A DNA stretch of 26,718 bases from Chara braunii (lineage: Eukaryota; Streptophyta; Charophyceae; Charales; Characeae), in NCBI GenBank assembly GCA_003427395.1, contig BFEA01000107.1:871812-898529 (forward strand), written 5' to 3'. Position numbers and translations under genes: made by a program. Shown here piece by piece: positions 26,163-26,718 of this stretch. The notes beneath the pieces were generated by a model, which was not told the origin of the DNA, ran no database searches, and worked only from the letters and a program-made list of their open reading frames with translations. The first letter of the stretch is position 1, and every line of letters begins with the position of its first letter.

Positions 26163-26285
26163 AAAAAAAAAAGGATGGCAAATGGAACGATACCGAGAAA
26201 ATTAGCATGGCCCCTGTGCAAGGATGACACACATGCATCGGGAAATAGTCCCAAAAAAAAAAAAAAAAGAATGGACGGTCATTGG
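26146..26285 (+). pseudogene. U6 snRNA retrocopy, copy 3, with poly(A) tail and target duplication
   Basis: The U6-like body (about 26173-26252) reads AAATGGAACGATACCGAGAA, then AATTAGCATGGCCCCTGTGC, AAGGATGACACACATGC and ATCGGGAAATAGTCCC. It lacks the 5' stem-loop and has ACCGAGA in place of ACAGAGA. It is followed by 16 As (26253-26268). Flanking direct repeats are GAATGGATGGTCACTGG (26146-26162) and GAATGGACGGTCATTGG (26269-26285), 15/17 identical. A 3' poly(A) tail plus a long target duplication is the signature of LINE-type reverse transcription of an RNA. Ten As also lie at the 5' junction. Confidence 0.88.
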
Positions 26286-26351
26286 CAGGCTCTGCCATCC
26301 ATCGCTGGGGGTTAGATGCTGGCTTCTGATACTTATCTTTCCTAGCGGATT

Positions 26352-26385
26352 CGGTCATGGTGTCCCTTTGGTCATGGTGTCCCAT
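26352..26385. repeat. 17-bp tandem duplication
   Basis: GGTCATGGTGTCCC occurs twice in succession (near 26353 and 26370), spaced 17 bases. Confidence 0.85.
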
Positions 26386-26394
26386 GTAAAGGCT

Positions 26395-26490
26395 TAAGAG
26401 CGTACATGCAGCGCATCGACATGCGCTGCACCGCGCACAGCGCACGACGCCCGCGCACTGGGTGTGGCGCACACCAAAAATAAGGGGTCG
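26395..26490 (-). repeat. GCGC-rich dispersed repeat, locus 3
   Basis: The reverse complement of this segment matches 23039-23150 along about 100 bases, including the ATTTTTGG edge, the CGTCGTGCG core, GCAGCGCAT and the GTA-GCTCTT edge. Confidence 0.8.
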
Positions 26491-26630
26491 AGAAAATAAA
26501 AAAAGTTGGGGAGGGGTGTTGTAGGCCCGAGTGGGATGTCGCATCAAGAACCACAAAAAGCTAAAAACAAAAATTTGAGGCTGCGCGGGGCCTCCGAAAG
26601 AAAACAAGGGGGAGCTGAAGTTAGTTTTTT

Positions 26631-26633
<3 letters not shown>

Positions 26634-26718
<85 letters not shown>
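26634..26718. repeat. Compound (GT)n(GA)n microsatellite at the window end
   Basis: About 22 GT units followed by about 20 GA units up to the last base. The contig or window ends in this run. Confidence 0.95.

Overview
This is a eukaryotic window, almost certainly from a plant-lineage (streptophyte) nuclear genome that is large and rich in transposons. The evidence is a spliced plant-type exostosin (GT47) gene, a chromodomain-bearing Ty3/gypsy retrotransposon primed by initiator-Met tRNA, tRNA-derived SINEs, Tourist-like and hAT-like non-autonomous DNA elements, and U6 snRNA retrocopies. Species cannot be fixed from this sequence; a charophyte alga or bryophyte would fit, but that is a guess. 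There are no bacterial operons, no CRISPR array and no prokaryotic gene cluster.

Layout. Positions 1-1927 and 10863-11581 hold two halves, both on the minus strand, of a decayed gag-protease retroelement (element B). It is apparently split by a plus-strand Ty3/gypsy chromovirus (element A, about 1902-10862). Element A has both LTRs, a PBS, a probable leader intron, a gag with zinc knuckle, protease, reverse transcriptase (RT), RNase H, integrase, chromodomain, a 3' tandem repeat block and a polypurine tract. It is dead: there are many frameshifts, and a deletion removes the RT YxDD catalytic segment. Near the left edge, positions 322-359 are an untrimmed Nextera mate-pair junction adapter, so the assembly is suspect there. 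A 417-base N gap lies in the leader of A, and four single Ns lie further right.

The only host protein gene seen is a minus-strand GT47 exostosin-like glycosyltransferase. Exon 1 is 14825-15949 and exon 2 is 13542-13739, with good splice sites. The 3' exon or exons are not found down to position 1, so either the retrotransposon nest sits in a giant intron or the gene is broken.

From 16000 to the right end the window is a patchwork of small elements. These include a long-TIR MITE (17252-17429), two SINE-like tRNA-derived sequences, an 834-bp hAT-like element with a perfect 8-bp target duplication (19332-20165), a triplicated hairpin repeat, and two foldback elements. A direct duplication has copies that serve as empty sites for two different MITE insertions. 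There are also elements bounded by TTAA, another family with CCTACCGTCTTCACCC termini, dispersed GCGC-rich repeats, and three U6-derived sequences. One U6 copy has a poly(A) tail and a 17-bp target duplication. The most informative observations are the adapter contamination, the U6 retrocopies, the paralogous empty sites, the hAT-like element and the intron in the retrotransposon leader. I found no coherent new enzymatic or defence system.
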